Source of the DNA: Skeletonema tropicum
Taxonomy: Eukaryota > Bacillariophyta > Thalassiosirophyceae > Thalassiosirales > Thalassiosiraceae
Length of the DNA stretch: 64,000 nucleotides
NCBI GenBank assembly: GCA_037178625.1
Contig: CM074148.1
Coordinates: 1,054,001-1,118,000 of the forward strand
Reading direction: 5' to 3'
The notes beneath the pieces were generated by a model that saw only the letters and a program-made list of their open reading frames with translations, was not told where the DNA came from and did no database searches. The position numbers were made by a program, and so were the translations under genes. Positions 52,978 to 63,236 of this stretch are shown one piece after another (the stretch's first letter is position 1; each line of letters begins with the position of its first letter).

Positions 52978-55748
52978 TATTCCCAGACATGTATTCGAGG
53001 CAAACTGAATTGCAGTCAGAGTATGTTGTCAAGCAGCTCCGAAATGGGAAGACATTGGCGGAGGATTTTCTCTTCACATTGGATGAATTGCAACTGCAGT
53101 CAGGCCTGATAACACCATTGTTTGAGTACAAAGAAAGGCTGACATATATGGACAATGGACTACTAGTGAGCTTGAAAAATCGATTAGCTGAGATAGATGC
53201 TACGATATGGATGGAAGATGCCACAATCCCAGCACTGCAGAGGGAAGGCGATCAATCAATTATGGAAGCATTTATTCGACGGAAAATAAAGCCATCGATA
53301 TTGAGAAAGCTCAATGCAGTCCGTATCTATATGCGAGTGATCACATTAGCAGACCTAGTGGTTGAGAATGGAGAATATATCGGAAATACAACGCTGGGGG
53401 GCAATTTTGTAGCGGGATCTGATTGGAGATGGCCGCAAATTCCATGCCCTCCGAAGAAGTGGTTCTCCTTGTTTCGTAGGTGTATACGAGAAACATTCTG
53501 CAATAGATTGGATAGTCGCCACCACCACACCAATTCAATGGAACTTGACATACCACTTGGAAAGTGGTTTCCGGTGAAACGGAACACATGGTATGACTGC
53601 TACCGAGGTAAGGGGGTGATCTACAAACGAGGAGAGACAGCCACTGGTGAAAGCTTTATTCAGAAGCTAACAGAACAACCAGTGCAAAGTGGGTTCTACA
53701 AATATGAATGTGACGTCAACGCTATACCGCTAGAGTGTTATCCGATGAAAATGACAGAGGTAGATGAGGGTGTATGGACTCGCCGTCCGTATCAGATGGC
53801 ACAACAGCAACAGCAGGAAGCTAAGCCTCCGGGATACGTGACCGAAAATACACACCTACCAGGCACGGAAATGAAGCCAAAGAAGACAGGTAGTGATGGT
53901 TCTGTCCTTCGAGTGCACAATGTGGCAGCGGCAGCATGGATTATCCCAACTAATCAAAACGAGTATGTCAAGGCATGTTTTTTGATGACAAACGTCAGCT
54001 CAGTAAACTCGTACCGAGCTGAATTGGAAGGGTTGTATCGAGCGCTGTATCACATACAATATCTTGGCATAGAATTGGGGCCAGACGACGATATTACTCA
54101 ATGGTTTGATAATGAGTCAGGTGCTTTTACGAGTAATCGGCCAATGAAGACAGGACGGGACACAATACAACCTGAAGGAGATCTTTTGATGGCAATACAG
54201 CATCTACGGCAGAAGTTACCATTTGGAGTAATTAGTCAGCACGTCCGGGGACACCAAGATACGGCCAAAAAGAAGACGGAACCGGACGAAAGTGACTGCG
54301 ATTCATTAGAAACCACGGAAAGCGCATTGGGAAAAGAGAAAGACTTGGATGGATTGGATGACAACGCTATGATCAACATTGCGTGCGACGAATTAGCGGG
54401 AGAAACAACGGCAGCAGCCATTGAGAATCCCATCCAACTACCACCTGAGCAAGAAATATTACAGATGCCGTATGAGGGATCAAAAGCAGTTTTACGAATA
54501 GGGAATAAGTGGATCACAGCTGGGATGCGAAGCCACGTCAACAAAGCGCGTCGTGAACCAATCCTCCGGAAATATATCAAGCGAAGACACGGATGGACGG
54601 ACGAGCAATATGACAATGTGTATTGGATGACGATAGGGGAAGTGAGACGGAAAAGTACCCTTAGCCAGCAGCGATTTACCTGCAAACTAATGCATGGCCT
54701 CCTCCCAGTGAATCACGTGAAGCAACATGAAACGCAAGTATCGCAGTGTCCGAACTGTCGGCAGTGTGATGACGAAACAATAGCACACGTGTTTCAATGT
54801 TCCCACCCGGATATGGCTGCGAAACGTGCTGCAATTATAGCAGCACTCCGGAAGAAAGGACTCCGGAAAATATCACGAAAAATACTACTCAGAGTGGCAA
54901 ACTTGGTAGAACAATATGCAAACGGGGGCGAGATTCGAACCACATCAGAAGACCCGAGGATCCAGGAAGCACTGGAAGCACAACGTGACCTCGGGTGGGA
55001 TGACTTCTTCAGAGGATATCTGGTAAAAGAATGGTATCAAGCATTGGAGAGTACTCATCATGGGGACGCCCACCAGCAGTTTTATCAACTCCAAAAATTG
55101 ATCTGGTATGAAGTTGCACTACCGCAGTGGCATGAGCGAAACAGACTAGCTCATGGAACTCAGTCATTTGACAAGCAAATAGAGAGTGCACATTTAGCAG
55201 AGCAATTGGTATGGTACAGTCAACATCGAGAGGAGATGCCGCCAGGCTTTCACCAACGGTGGGCAAATCATAGTATTGACGAAATAAGCAATATGGATTT
55301 GGCTACTAGGCGAATGTGGGTGCATCACCTCAAGATAGGCAGGCAAGCGGTCGAGATGCGAGCAGAACAGCGGAAGAAAAGTCAACGAACTTTATCGTTC
55401 TACTTCAATGCATTTGGCCCACCATTACCGCCACCTCAGCGGCAACGTGTGGCTGATGAAGCCGAGGAACACGCAAATAGAGTAGTATTGTATCGTGAGG
55501 AGGGACAGCCGACAATAGACGCAGTCCTCAATGAACTCGAGAAATCGACGACGTAAACAACCGTATGGTTGAACTAATCCTGGCCAGGAGACTATTTAGG
55601 TCTTCTGGCTTGGAGTGCGATCTGAGAAACAGTTGTGGAGGCAGTATAGAGTACTATCAATGCTACCGACACAGCACACATGTTGGTTAGTCATAATTTC
55701 GCCCCTAGAGGGCTAATCAGACGTACTTTAAAATTTCTGTTATATTAT
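52978..55748 (+). mobile_element. 5'-truncated non-LTR retrotransposon (LINE-type) with 18-bp target duplication
   Basis: tagcaacaacaggccaca flanks the insert on both sides (52960-52977 and 55749-55766). It encodes an RNase H and zinc-finger C-terminal region but no reverse transcriptase core, as expected for 5' truncation. Its right end is AT-rich (ttaaaatttctgttatatta) without a long poly(A). Confidence 0.85.
52989..55556 (+). CDS. LINE ORF2 C-terminal region: RNase H and CCHC-like domain (855 aa, truncated)
   Basis: The frame is open from the insertion point onward. An RNase H-like fold is visible: SDGS near residue 302, YRAELEG near 342, WFDNESG near 373 and NIACDELAG near 463 are the four acidic positions. 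Near residues 580-600 is a Cys/His motif (CPNCRQC...HVFQC) of the zf-RVT type found after RT domains. The remainder is charged and includes a proline-rich end. The RT palm (YXDD) is absent, so the first Met at 52989 is not the real start and the protein is a fragment. The frame shows no stops over 2.5 kb, hence a fairly recent insertion. Confidence 0.75.
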   Translation: MYSRQTELQSEYVVKQLRNGKTLAEDFLFTLDELQLQSGLITPLFEYKERLTYMDNGLLVSLKNRLAEIDATIWMEDATIPALQREGDQSIMEAFIRRKIKPSILRKLNAVRIYMRVITLADLVVENGEYIGNTTLGGNFVAGSDWRWPQIPCPPKKWFSLFRRCIRETFCNRLDSRHHHTNSMELDIPLGKWFPVKRNTWYDCYRGKGVIYKRGETATGESFIQKLTEQPVQSGFYKYECDVNAIPLECYPMKMTEVDEGVWTRRPYQMAQQQQQEAKPPGYVTENTHLPGTEMKPKKTGSDGSVLRVHNVAAAAWIIPTNQNEYVKACFLMTNVSSVNSYRAELEGLYRALYHIQYLGIELGPDDDITQWFDNESGAFTSNRPMKTGRDTIQPEGDLLMAIQHLRQKLPFGVISQHVRGHQDTAKKKTEPDESDCDSLETTESALGKEKDLDGLDDNAMINIACDELAGETTAAAIENPIQLPPEQEILQMPYEGSKAVLRIGNKWITAGMRSHVNKARREPILRKYIKRRHGWTDEQYDNVYWMTIGEVRRKSTLSQQRFTCKLMHGLLPVNHVKQHETQVSQCPNCRQCDDETIAHVFQCSHPDMAAKRAAIIAALRKKGLRKISRKILLRVANLVEQYANGGEIRTTSEDPRIQEALEAQRDLGWDDFFRGYLVKEWYQALESTHHGDAHQQFYQLQKLIWYEVALPQWHERNRLAHGTQSFDKQIESAHLAEQLVWYSQHREEMPPGFHQRWANHSIDEISNMDLATRRMWVHHLKIGRQAVEMRAEQRKKSQRTLSFYFNAFGPPLPPPQRQRVADEAEEHANRVVLYREEGQPTIDAVLNELEKSTT

Positions 55749-56107
55749 TAGCAACAACAGGCCACAAGCTGCAGGGAATGTCCAAAGACGTCCTCATCGT
55801 CAATGACTGGAATTATCGATGCGTGAACTGGGTCTACGTTGTCTTGTAGAGGGTGAGAACACTAGCTGGACTCTATCTGATGAAAGCCTTAGACCTGGAA
55901 CGCAGCTTCAATGTCCCTCAGAATCTCATTCGCTTCGAGCAACGATTGAAGGCCAACAAAGAACGACCAATTCTCGACTGTTGGGTTACCAATCAAATGC
56001 GGAGATCGAAACGATGCAGTGAAGAGTTTACAAGTCATCTAAAAGTAATAAGAAAGTTCATAGATCAGCAGATTTTGACAGAAAGCAATAACTTATTCTT
56101 CCAGTAG
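55749..56107 (+). pseudogene. Pif1-like helicase relic, part after the LINE insertion
   Basis: ATTGHKLQGMSKDVLIVNDW, then YRCVNWVYVVL, then TAG, then RVRTLAGLYLMKALDLERSF, NVPQNLIRFEQRLKANKERP and IL match the C-terminal end of Pif1/Helitron-family helicases, including motif VI (VxLSRVRTxxGLxL). The TAG replaces the Ser codon in that motif. The host gene was therefore broken by both a LINE and a nonsense codon. Confidence 0.75.
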
Positions 56108-56346
56108 CAGTAGTCTGCAATCCTCTGAGCTCTGAGAGAGAGAAGAGAGCAGGAAGCAAGCAAGAGAGCCGGGAGAAGCTTGCCCTGCCGCCGCACGCCA
56201 ATAGAAGATAATTACAATACTCATCACATCATGAAGTCCTACGGTCTCGCGTCCTACTTGCTGCGTCGGCTTCGGCCTTCCAAACTGAATCAAAAGAGAC
56301 AAAGATATTTAAATAATTAAGGACCCATATTACAAGCGAAGAGAGC
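56108..56346. other. Spacer with a short block shared with the 6.5-kb units
   Basis: agccgggagaagcttgccct and the following 16 bases (56167-56203) also occur at about 29900-29936 and 36442-36478. No gene seen. Confidence 0.6.
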
Positions 56347-59260
56347 TTAGACGATTTCAAACACAACACAAGCAGCGACGGCAGCTGCTACGAAAGTAGT
56401 AAATGCTGCGCCCGCAATGATGGAGGTAGAGCCACTGGGGGCGGATTCAGGATTAGGAACGGTCTCCATACTGCCACTTCCGCTTGCGTCTGTTAGAAAT
56501 GATAAAGTCACTGTCCCAGTAATCGATTACTGGGACAGTGACTTTATCATTTCTAACATAATGCAAGTCACCAGTCCGTTCCTAGACTGATGACAGGATT
56601 ACGAGCCTTGACAGGACCGTAAGTCCATGCCATCTCTAGTCGATTACTGGAGACAGGAGTAGGCTAGCGCAGGTCACACCTTGCAGCGTCCACCTACATC
56701 TAGTGGGAATTACAGTACTAGTATTCCTCTAGCTAGATCTTTATCTCCTAGTCCGCCTACCCGCAGTAGTATTTCCTCTTATCCATACCTCTCTCTAGGT
56801 GGGAAATAGAGGCTTTTTACCTCGCTGGACTCGAACTGGTGACTTGCATTATGTTAGAAATGATAAAGTCACTGTCCCAGTAATCGATTACTGGGACAGT
56901 GACTTTATCAATTACTGGGACAGTGACTTTATCATTTCTAACATAATGCAAGTCACCAGTCCGTTCCTAGACTGATGACAGGATTACGAGCCTTGACAGG
57001 ACCGTAAGTCCATGCCATCTCTAATCGATTACTGGGACAGTGACTTTATCATTTCTAACATAATGCAAGTCACCAGTCCGTTCCTAGACTGATGACAGGA
57101 TTACGAGCCTTGACAGGACCGTAAGTCCATGCCATCTCTAGTCGATTACTGGAGACAGGAGTAGGCTAGCGCAGGTCACACCTTGCAGCGTCCACCTACA
57201 TCTAGTGGGAATTACAGTACTAGTATTCCTCTAGCTAGATCTTTATCTCCTAGTCCGCCTACCCGCAGTAGTATTTCCTCTTATCCATACCTCTCTCTAG
57301 GTGGGAAATAGAGGCTTTTTACCTCGCTGGACTCGAACTGGTGACTTGCATTATGTTAGAAATGATAAAGTCACTGTCCCAGTAATCGATTACTGGGACA
57401 GTGACTTTATCAATTACTGGGACAGTGACTTTATCATTTCTAACATAATGCAAGTCACCAGTCCGTTCCTAGACTGATGACAGGATTACGAGCCTTGACA
57501 GGACTGACAGGACCGTAAGTCCATGCCATCTCTAATCGATTACTGGGACAGTGACTTTATCATTTCTAACATAATGCAAGTCACCAGTCCGTTCCTAGAC
57601 TGATGACAGGATTACGAGCCTTGACAGGACCGTAAGTCCATGCCATCTCTAGTCGATTACTGGAGACAGGAGTAGGCTAGCGCAGGTCACACCTTGCAGC
57701 GTCCACCTACATCTAGTGGGAATTACAGTACTAGTATTCCTCTAGCTAGATCTTTATCTCCTAGTCCGCCTACCCGCAGTAGTATTTCCTCTTATCCATA
57801 CCTCTCTCTAGGTGGGAAATAGAGGCTTTTTACCTCGCTGGACTCGAACTGGTGACTTGCATTATGTTAGAAATGATAAATCTAGGAACGGACTGGTGAC
57901 TTGCATTATGTTAGAAATGATAAAGTCACTGTCCCAGTAATCGGGATTACTGGGACAGTGACTTTATCATTTCTAACATAATGCAAGTCACCAGTTCGAG
58001 TCCAGCGAGGTAAAAAGCCTCTATTTCCCACCTAGAGAGAGGTATGGATAAGAGGAAATACTACTGCGGGTAGGCGGACTAGGAGATAAAGATCTAGCTA
58101 GAGGAATACTAGTACTGTAATTCCCACTAGATGTAGGTGGACGCTGCAAGGTGTGACCTGCGCTAGCCTACTCCTGTCTCCAGTAATCGACTAGAGATGG
58201 CATGGACTTACGGTCCTGTCAAGGCTCGTAATCCTGTCATCAGTCTAGGAACGGACTGGTGACTTGCATTATGTTAGAAATGATAAAGTCACTGTCCCAG
58301 TAATCGATTACTGGGACAGTGACTTTATCATTTCTAACAGCGTCAACTTCTCCTCCTCCAATATCATCGAAAACGGGAGTTGCATCTCCATTTTCATCCA
58401 CTAAACGTAGTCCAATCCAGTCTTCGGAACAACCGGTCACCACATGTCCAGCATCGGTCCAGCCAGTGGCTGTTTCATAAGGGTCCCAAAAGGAAACTCC
58501 AAAGTTAACCTCGGTGCCGGGTGTTAGCTGAACATCCGTTTCAGGGGAGGGAGTAGTGAGAGGCCTGGATGTTTCGAAGATGTAAAATCCTTCTGCACCA
58601 TCGGTGGCATTTCCACTGAAATCCCATGCTCCAGACCACTCATTGCCTGGGCTGGTACCAAAGTCATCATCAACTCTGCACCATGGCCCGACGGCAAATT
58701 CGTCGTCCTTGTTGGCAATAGGATCATCACCAGAACCTTCGTTAGGTCCATACATGACGCCTCGTTCGGTAGTCTTGAGCTCCCAATGAGCACCGATGTC
58801 AATCTGCATACGGAGCACAGCCTTCAGGGACTGCATCACAGTTCATGGCTTCACTCAAAGGACATCCGCCCATGTTAAACAAGGTGGCCTTTGGTCCCAT
58901 CTGGAACATGCTTGCTACTGAGGCACAAAGGTGGTTATCGTTGACATCGAACTTATACTTGCCAGGGATCTGATACAAGAAGTAGATGTCGGTAGAGTCG
59001 TAGACACATTGGATCTTCATATTCCCAGCAGTGTACAATGTTGACGTCAGAGCTCCTGTGAGAACGGCTTCAAACACTTCCACATCTTCCCAATCGGAGA
59101 TGTCATTGGCATCTAATGTCGGAGGAGATGAGGTTTGGACGCACGTGATGTAATCGATGGAGGTGCATGAATCTTCCGCCGTGATGACTGGGAGGGTCTT
59201 GAAGGCAGAGATGCTCAAGGCCAAGGCGAAGGCGGCGCTGTTTGTCTTGGGTAAGATCAT
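56347..59260 (-). pseudogene. Secreted, C-terminally anchored EB_dh-like protein gene, split by a repeat array and a frameshift
   Basis: It starts at 59260 with a signal peptide (MILPKTNSAAFALALSISAF...). The secreted part includes DWEDVEVFEAVLTGAL, then YDSTDIYFLYQIPGKYKF, then DIGAHWELKTTERGVMYGP, DDEFAVGPWCRVDDD and FGVSFWDPYETATGW. This pattern resembles the ethylbenzene-dehydrogenase-like heme domain (EB_dh). A +1 shift separates the two halves near 58795 (CAPYAD stop versus MQIDIGAHW). After GGEVDA the gene is cut by the array at 56491-58339 and resumes with SGSGSMETVPNPES, ending in a hydrophobic tail (IIAGAAFTTFVAAAVAACVV) that could be a membrane or GPI anchor. Removing the array and one GCGTC restores the frame exactly. 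Confidence 0.6.
56486..58344. mobile_element. Palindrome-bounded composite repeat array with 5-bp target duplication
   Basis: The element is 56491-58339 (1,849 bp), with GCGTC at 56486-56490 and 58340-58344. Both termini are the same 68-bp perfect palindrome starting TGTTAGAAATG and ending CATTTCTAACA. Inside are four copies of a 293-bp core: 56559-56851, 57061-57353 and 57572-57864 in one orientation and 57979-58271 inverted. Each core starts TAATGCAAGTCACCAGT and ends with its reverse complement. Palindromes or variants separate the cores, together with shortened cores near 56944-57020 and 57447-57535. No coding frame. Seen as units, each core plus half-palindromes is a 361-bp element with 51-bp TIRs. 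Confidence 0.9.
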
Positions 59261-61516
59261 TTTGTTGATGTTGTGTTCAGTATGGTGCAGATAAAAAATA
59301 AGATTATGATACTTCTACTGATACAAACTTGCTGCTTCTACGTTGACAGATGGTCGCGATCTTCATGTCCGACAACAAGCCAATGAGGCCTATCGGAGCG
59401 TCGGAGTATCTTTTCAAAGTCATTGGCATGCACATGCAGTATTCACCCATCCGGGATACCAAACCCGAGCTCAAAATGGAGGTGAAAATATAGCTGTCTC
59501 ATCTCCTCGACTCCGTCAAATTCATTCCTACGTATATGTCATACAAGATAGATAACGGCACTCCCTTTCCGCCGAAATTAGAAAAATAAAATATTTCACA
59601 AAAAATCCCGCCTCTTTTGCTCCATGCACGATTTCGCAGCAAAAACATCATCACACATCATGAGGAAGTGAACCAAAACACCATGTTGATGGCATAGCGG
59701 TAAAAATCGTATCTCCTGAAGTACACAGATTTGCATTTCGTGCTATATAACTGTATGCAGCTGAAGCTATGAGGAAACTTACTGGCTAGGCCACGTAATG
59801 CACTTTTTGGTACCCCATCTAAGCGTCACATGAGAAAAAGTCAACCAGAAGAAGCCGAATCTCCCGATGTGTCGTCCGATACTACGCCTGTAACACCTCG
59901 GAGATCGTCCTCTCTCCGCCAATTATCACCGCTACTTCTACATATAGACATCTAGTGTCGGTGTGGTTCATTGTTAGTGACTTCATATGGCCATAGCACT
60001 CCGTCGGGCACCAACATTGCTGCTACACATCACATCATCAATTACAAACAAATGTCACCCATTTCGTTGTTCTATTCCGACTTCTAATCATGACGAGACA
60101 ACTAAACACGACAAATGAGCTCTCAATAATATGTAAGGATCGCTTTGTACCGTGAAGTTGACAATTGAGATCGATTTCACTGCCTACACCACCATCGGCG
60201 AACTCAGCCTTGGTATCACCATCGCCCAACACATGGCCATTCCTCGAACAAATTCCAATGGATTCGTTATTCAAATCAACATTACCATCTGACAACAATG
60301 ACACAACAACTATTGTATTTGATTGAAGAGATAAGGTCGTAGTTGGGTGACTTAAAGCTCGATTAGGGTGGAATAGGTGCACATTTTGTCTCCGAAGAAG
60401 GCTATTGTTACGGCGCTACATTGCTCTGAATTGATCGGAGTGGAATCTTCAACGACTTGTTAAGGCCCTTTGGTTTCAATGAAGTAATGTTCGACGGATA
60501 GAGCTGCATATGATCACTACTGACATCATTGGAATGCACAAAGTGATTCTCTTGTAGTAGATGGATGTGCATACAGAAGTGTTTGTGTTGAATGACAAGG
60601 ATCTGTGGGCCTCATAAATTATTATTACCGCATTAAAAAGATGCAAACATTGTTTTCATAACTCTACAAGCGTTATTTTAGCAGTGTTTGGTGTCGTTAG
60701 TGCCGAAATATTTGTTATAACACCATCGTTCATTGCTCATGAGAGTTGAGGATACACATTCATGTGCACAAATTGGCTTTTATTTTACATCATTTGTAAA
60801 AATTAGTACATATAAAGTTGCTACATGCATCATATGTGTCTATATAAACGTCTCGAGCATTGTATCTTTTATATAACGGCACCACGCTCAGTACAGTACG
60901 CTACTCGGGCGGAAATCCCATGGTGGTGATGTGCTCGATGATCGTTGGCGCCACTTTGGTACCGCTTCTTGGACGATTCCTACGTAGACAAAAAAATCCA
61001 CGTCATGGAGTCAAGGAGATGAGACAGCTATATGTACAGCACTTTTCAGTAATGCGAACCGTTGTTGAATGCCTTGTCTCAATGTCTCGCCTGAACTACT
61101 TAAGTACCATAAGGCGCACCGCATTGATGGATGGCGGTTGGTGAGCGGTACTCAAACTCGATGAACTATTTTACAGGATTTCTAGCTGGAAAAAATTCGG
61201 TGTCCACCTTTGATGTGATTTTACATACTTTTATCACTTTTACTTATTCCACACAACCTGCGAACCTCCTCATATCTACTTCTATATATATAACAGAAAT
61301 TTTAAAGTACGTCAGGTGGGCCCTCTCTGAAGGGGCTACATTATCTATGATAACGAACATGTGATGCAAGCAAGACACGAAGTATCTTTCTAATGTCAGA
61401 GCTCGCTCTCTAAATCATGATTCTCTCTTCTTTTCGAGAATATTGATTCTGGACACAAATCCGCGACACACTTCTCCGGCTTTTATCATCAAGCGATGCA
61501 TCGGATCATGCACCAA
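59261..61516. other. Gene-poor region
   Basis: Several frames of 60-115 codons exist on both strands but none shows a domain, signal peptide or splice pattern. A 94-codon frame at 60860-61144 is the longest plausible one and is unrecognised. Confidence 0.5.
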
Positions 61517-61640
61517 GGGAGCGCGGGAAAGGGGGCTACATCCCAATTTTTTATTCTGATCCCCCCAGGATGTGAGTACCGTACCTTTTATTTATCTAGT
61601 CCTGCTAAAAAATCAACGCACACAAATCGCTAAAAAAATT

Positions 61641-61751
61641 GATATGCCAGCCGGCATAACCGTTACGCCGGTTGCGCCGGTTCATGCCGGCCGGCACAAC
61701 CGATACGCCGGTTCATGCCGGCCGGCATATCGATGTGCCGGGCGGCGTAAC
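61641..61751. repeat. GCCGG-rich palindromic cluster, left
   Basis: About ten interleaved GCCGG/CCGGC motifs, many in ATGCCGGCCGGCAT- or TACGCCGGTT-like contexts, in otherwise AT-rich DNA. Confidence 0.8.
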
Positions 61752-62339
61752 ACAAGAGTATCATCGTCTAGATAAAAGATCTTCGAATCACCACCTATCT
61801 AACACCGGCACACCAAACAAACTTCGACTTCAACGAACATACACGTCGTGCCAACAACATTTCTTCATCTGTCCCATCCTCGTGGTAGGGCGAACAAGAA
61901 AGGCAAGGCAAAGAAGAACAAAGACCGCTTTCTATAGTGTTTGAACAGAAGTGTTTCTCAAACTCATTAAACTTGGAAGAATATTATATTCTCTCTCATT
62001 TGAATCCGTGATTATTTATATCGCCCATTACGTTTTCGACATGTATTGCTTGGCCAAGTTGAGTATAAGATTATCTTATAATTATAAATATTAATCTATC
62101 ATAAGCGTCCAGCCTACTCGCCATAGAAAGCTATCGTAAGTTGCACAAGGGTTCCACGGTTGCAAGAGGGAGTGCATGCTGGCCTTCTTGCAAAACTGAT
62201 GTCTGTACAACCGTAGGTAAGATGGTTCAAGTTCAATCTCTTCTTGGTCATCTCCAGATCATGGACAAGTGATTCAGATTCAGATGGAGAATGGAGACAA
62301 TTCATGCTCTCTGACGGACCCGATGGGTCCTCCTATTTC

Positions 62340-62446
62340 ATACGCCGGCAGCTTAATCGATATGCCGGGTGGCACATTGATATGCAGGTTCATGCCGGGC
62401 GGCGCAACCGGTTCATGCCGGTTATATATGCCACCCGGCATATCAT
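62340..62446. repeat. GCCGG-rich palindromic cluster, right
   Basis: Same motif family as 61641-61751 (gatatgccgggtggc, gttcatgccgg, cacccggcatatc), roughly mirrored with respect to the left cluster. Confidence 0.8.
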
Positions 62447-62817
62447 TTGGCGATATGCGTTGAGTTCTCTATGCGGGATTACTTGATATAAGGACTTTCT
62501 AAATTGAATGCCGGATGATGTGCGGAGGGGAAAGTGAGGGATGCCCCCTTTCCCGCGCTCCCTAGTATGCAGGCAGAACGTAAGTCAGAATGGCCATAGC
62601 AGTCGCTGCGAACTGCAGAATTATGGCCTATCCTTTACGTGCATCGGGATCAAAAGTCATAGTCATAGTCGTTCTAAAAGATCTGCCATCTGCCTCACTT
62701 CCATCGTGGGAAGTAAAAGTATCCATCGTGTCAACAAAAGATTTTTGTTGAACCTACATAAACGCGACGTTGCAAGTCATTATTTCGAGAGAAGTAAAAC
62801 ATCATAGCTTCCCAACC

Positions 62818-63069
62818 ATGAGCAAGCAACACGTAACACTCGCTGTCTGCGGACACGTCAATGCCGGTAAGTTATCTATGATGCTGATGAATGTGGTCGC
62901 GATAAATCTAGAGCTGTTGCTGTTGCCGGCGGAGAGCGACATCATCATCGGAAATTTTGGGATCATCTCGATCGGCGAAGCCCTTGTTGGGTTGATGACT
63001 AGAAAAGATATCACCAAACGTCTAATAAATAAATACAAAGTTAATCAGATTAGATATCTACGGAAGTAA
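62818..63069 (+). pseudogene. EFL (EF-1alpha-like GTPase) N-terminal fragment
   Basis: ATG at 62818 starts MSKQHVTLAVCGHVNAGK, the beginning of EFL/EF-1alpha proteins up to the P-loop, where GHVDAGKST is expected. Here Asp is Asn and, after GGTAAG, the similarity stops: the frame continues with unrelated residues to 63069. GGTAAGTT could also be read as a splice donor, but no second exon is seen before the neighbouring gene. Probably a captured 5' piece of the gene, possibly with its promoter. Confidence 0.55.
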
Positions 63070-63236
63070 TCTGGACCTGCTTGGGTACAACGTACGGTCT
63101 TTTGGATTGCCGAAAGGATTGCCAGACAGCAAGACGGGTTTTCCCGTAGGAGTTGGAGACTCCTCCTAAACGCAGGAGCGTTCGAAACCAGATGAGAGTG
63201 CATCTGCTACACGAAAGTGAGACAAGCCTGCGCGCC

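Larger units (their letters stand above)
61517..62562. mobile_element. 1-kb TIR element carrying GC-rich palindrome clusters
   Basis: GGGAGCGCGGGAAAGGGGGC at 61517 reappears inverted at the right end (to 62562), followed inward on both sides by CATCCC-type sequence. ATGCA occurs a few bases outside both ends, a possible but unsure target duplication. Two clusters of GCCGG-based palindromes lie inside. No transposase. Confidence 0.6.

Noticed and set aside
57940..58010. Functional tRNA gene in the palindromic array
   Set aside because: T-stem does not pair and the anticodon loop is irregular; kept only as a tRNA-like resemblance.
56491..58339. CRISPR array
   Set aside because: Repeats are long palindromes and 293-bp modules rather than short repeats with unique spacers, and the context is eukaryotic.
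60860..61144. 94-codon frame as a transposase
   Set aside because: No DDE, zinc or helicase motif could be identified.
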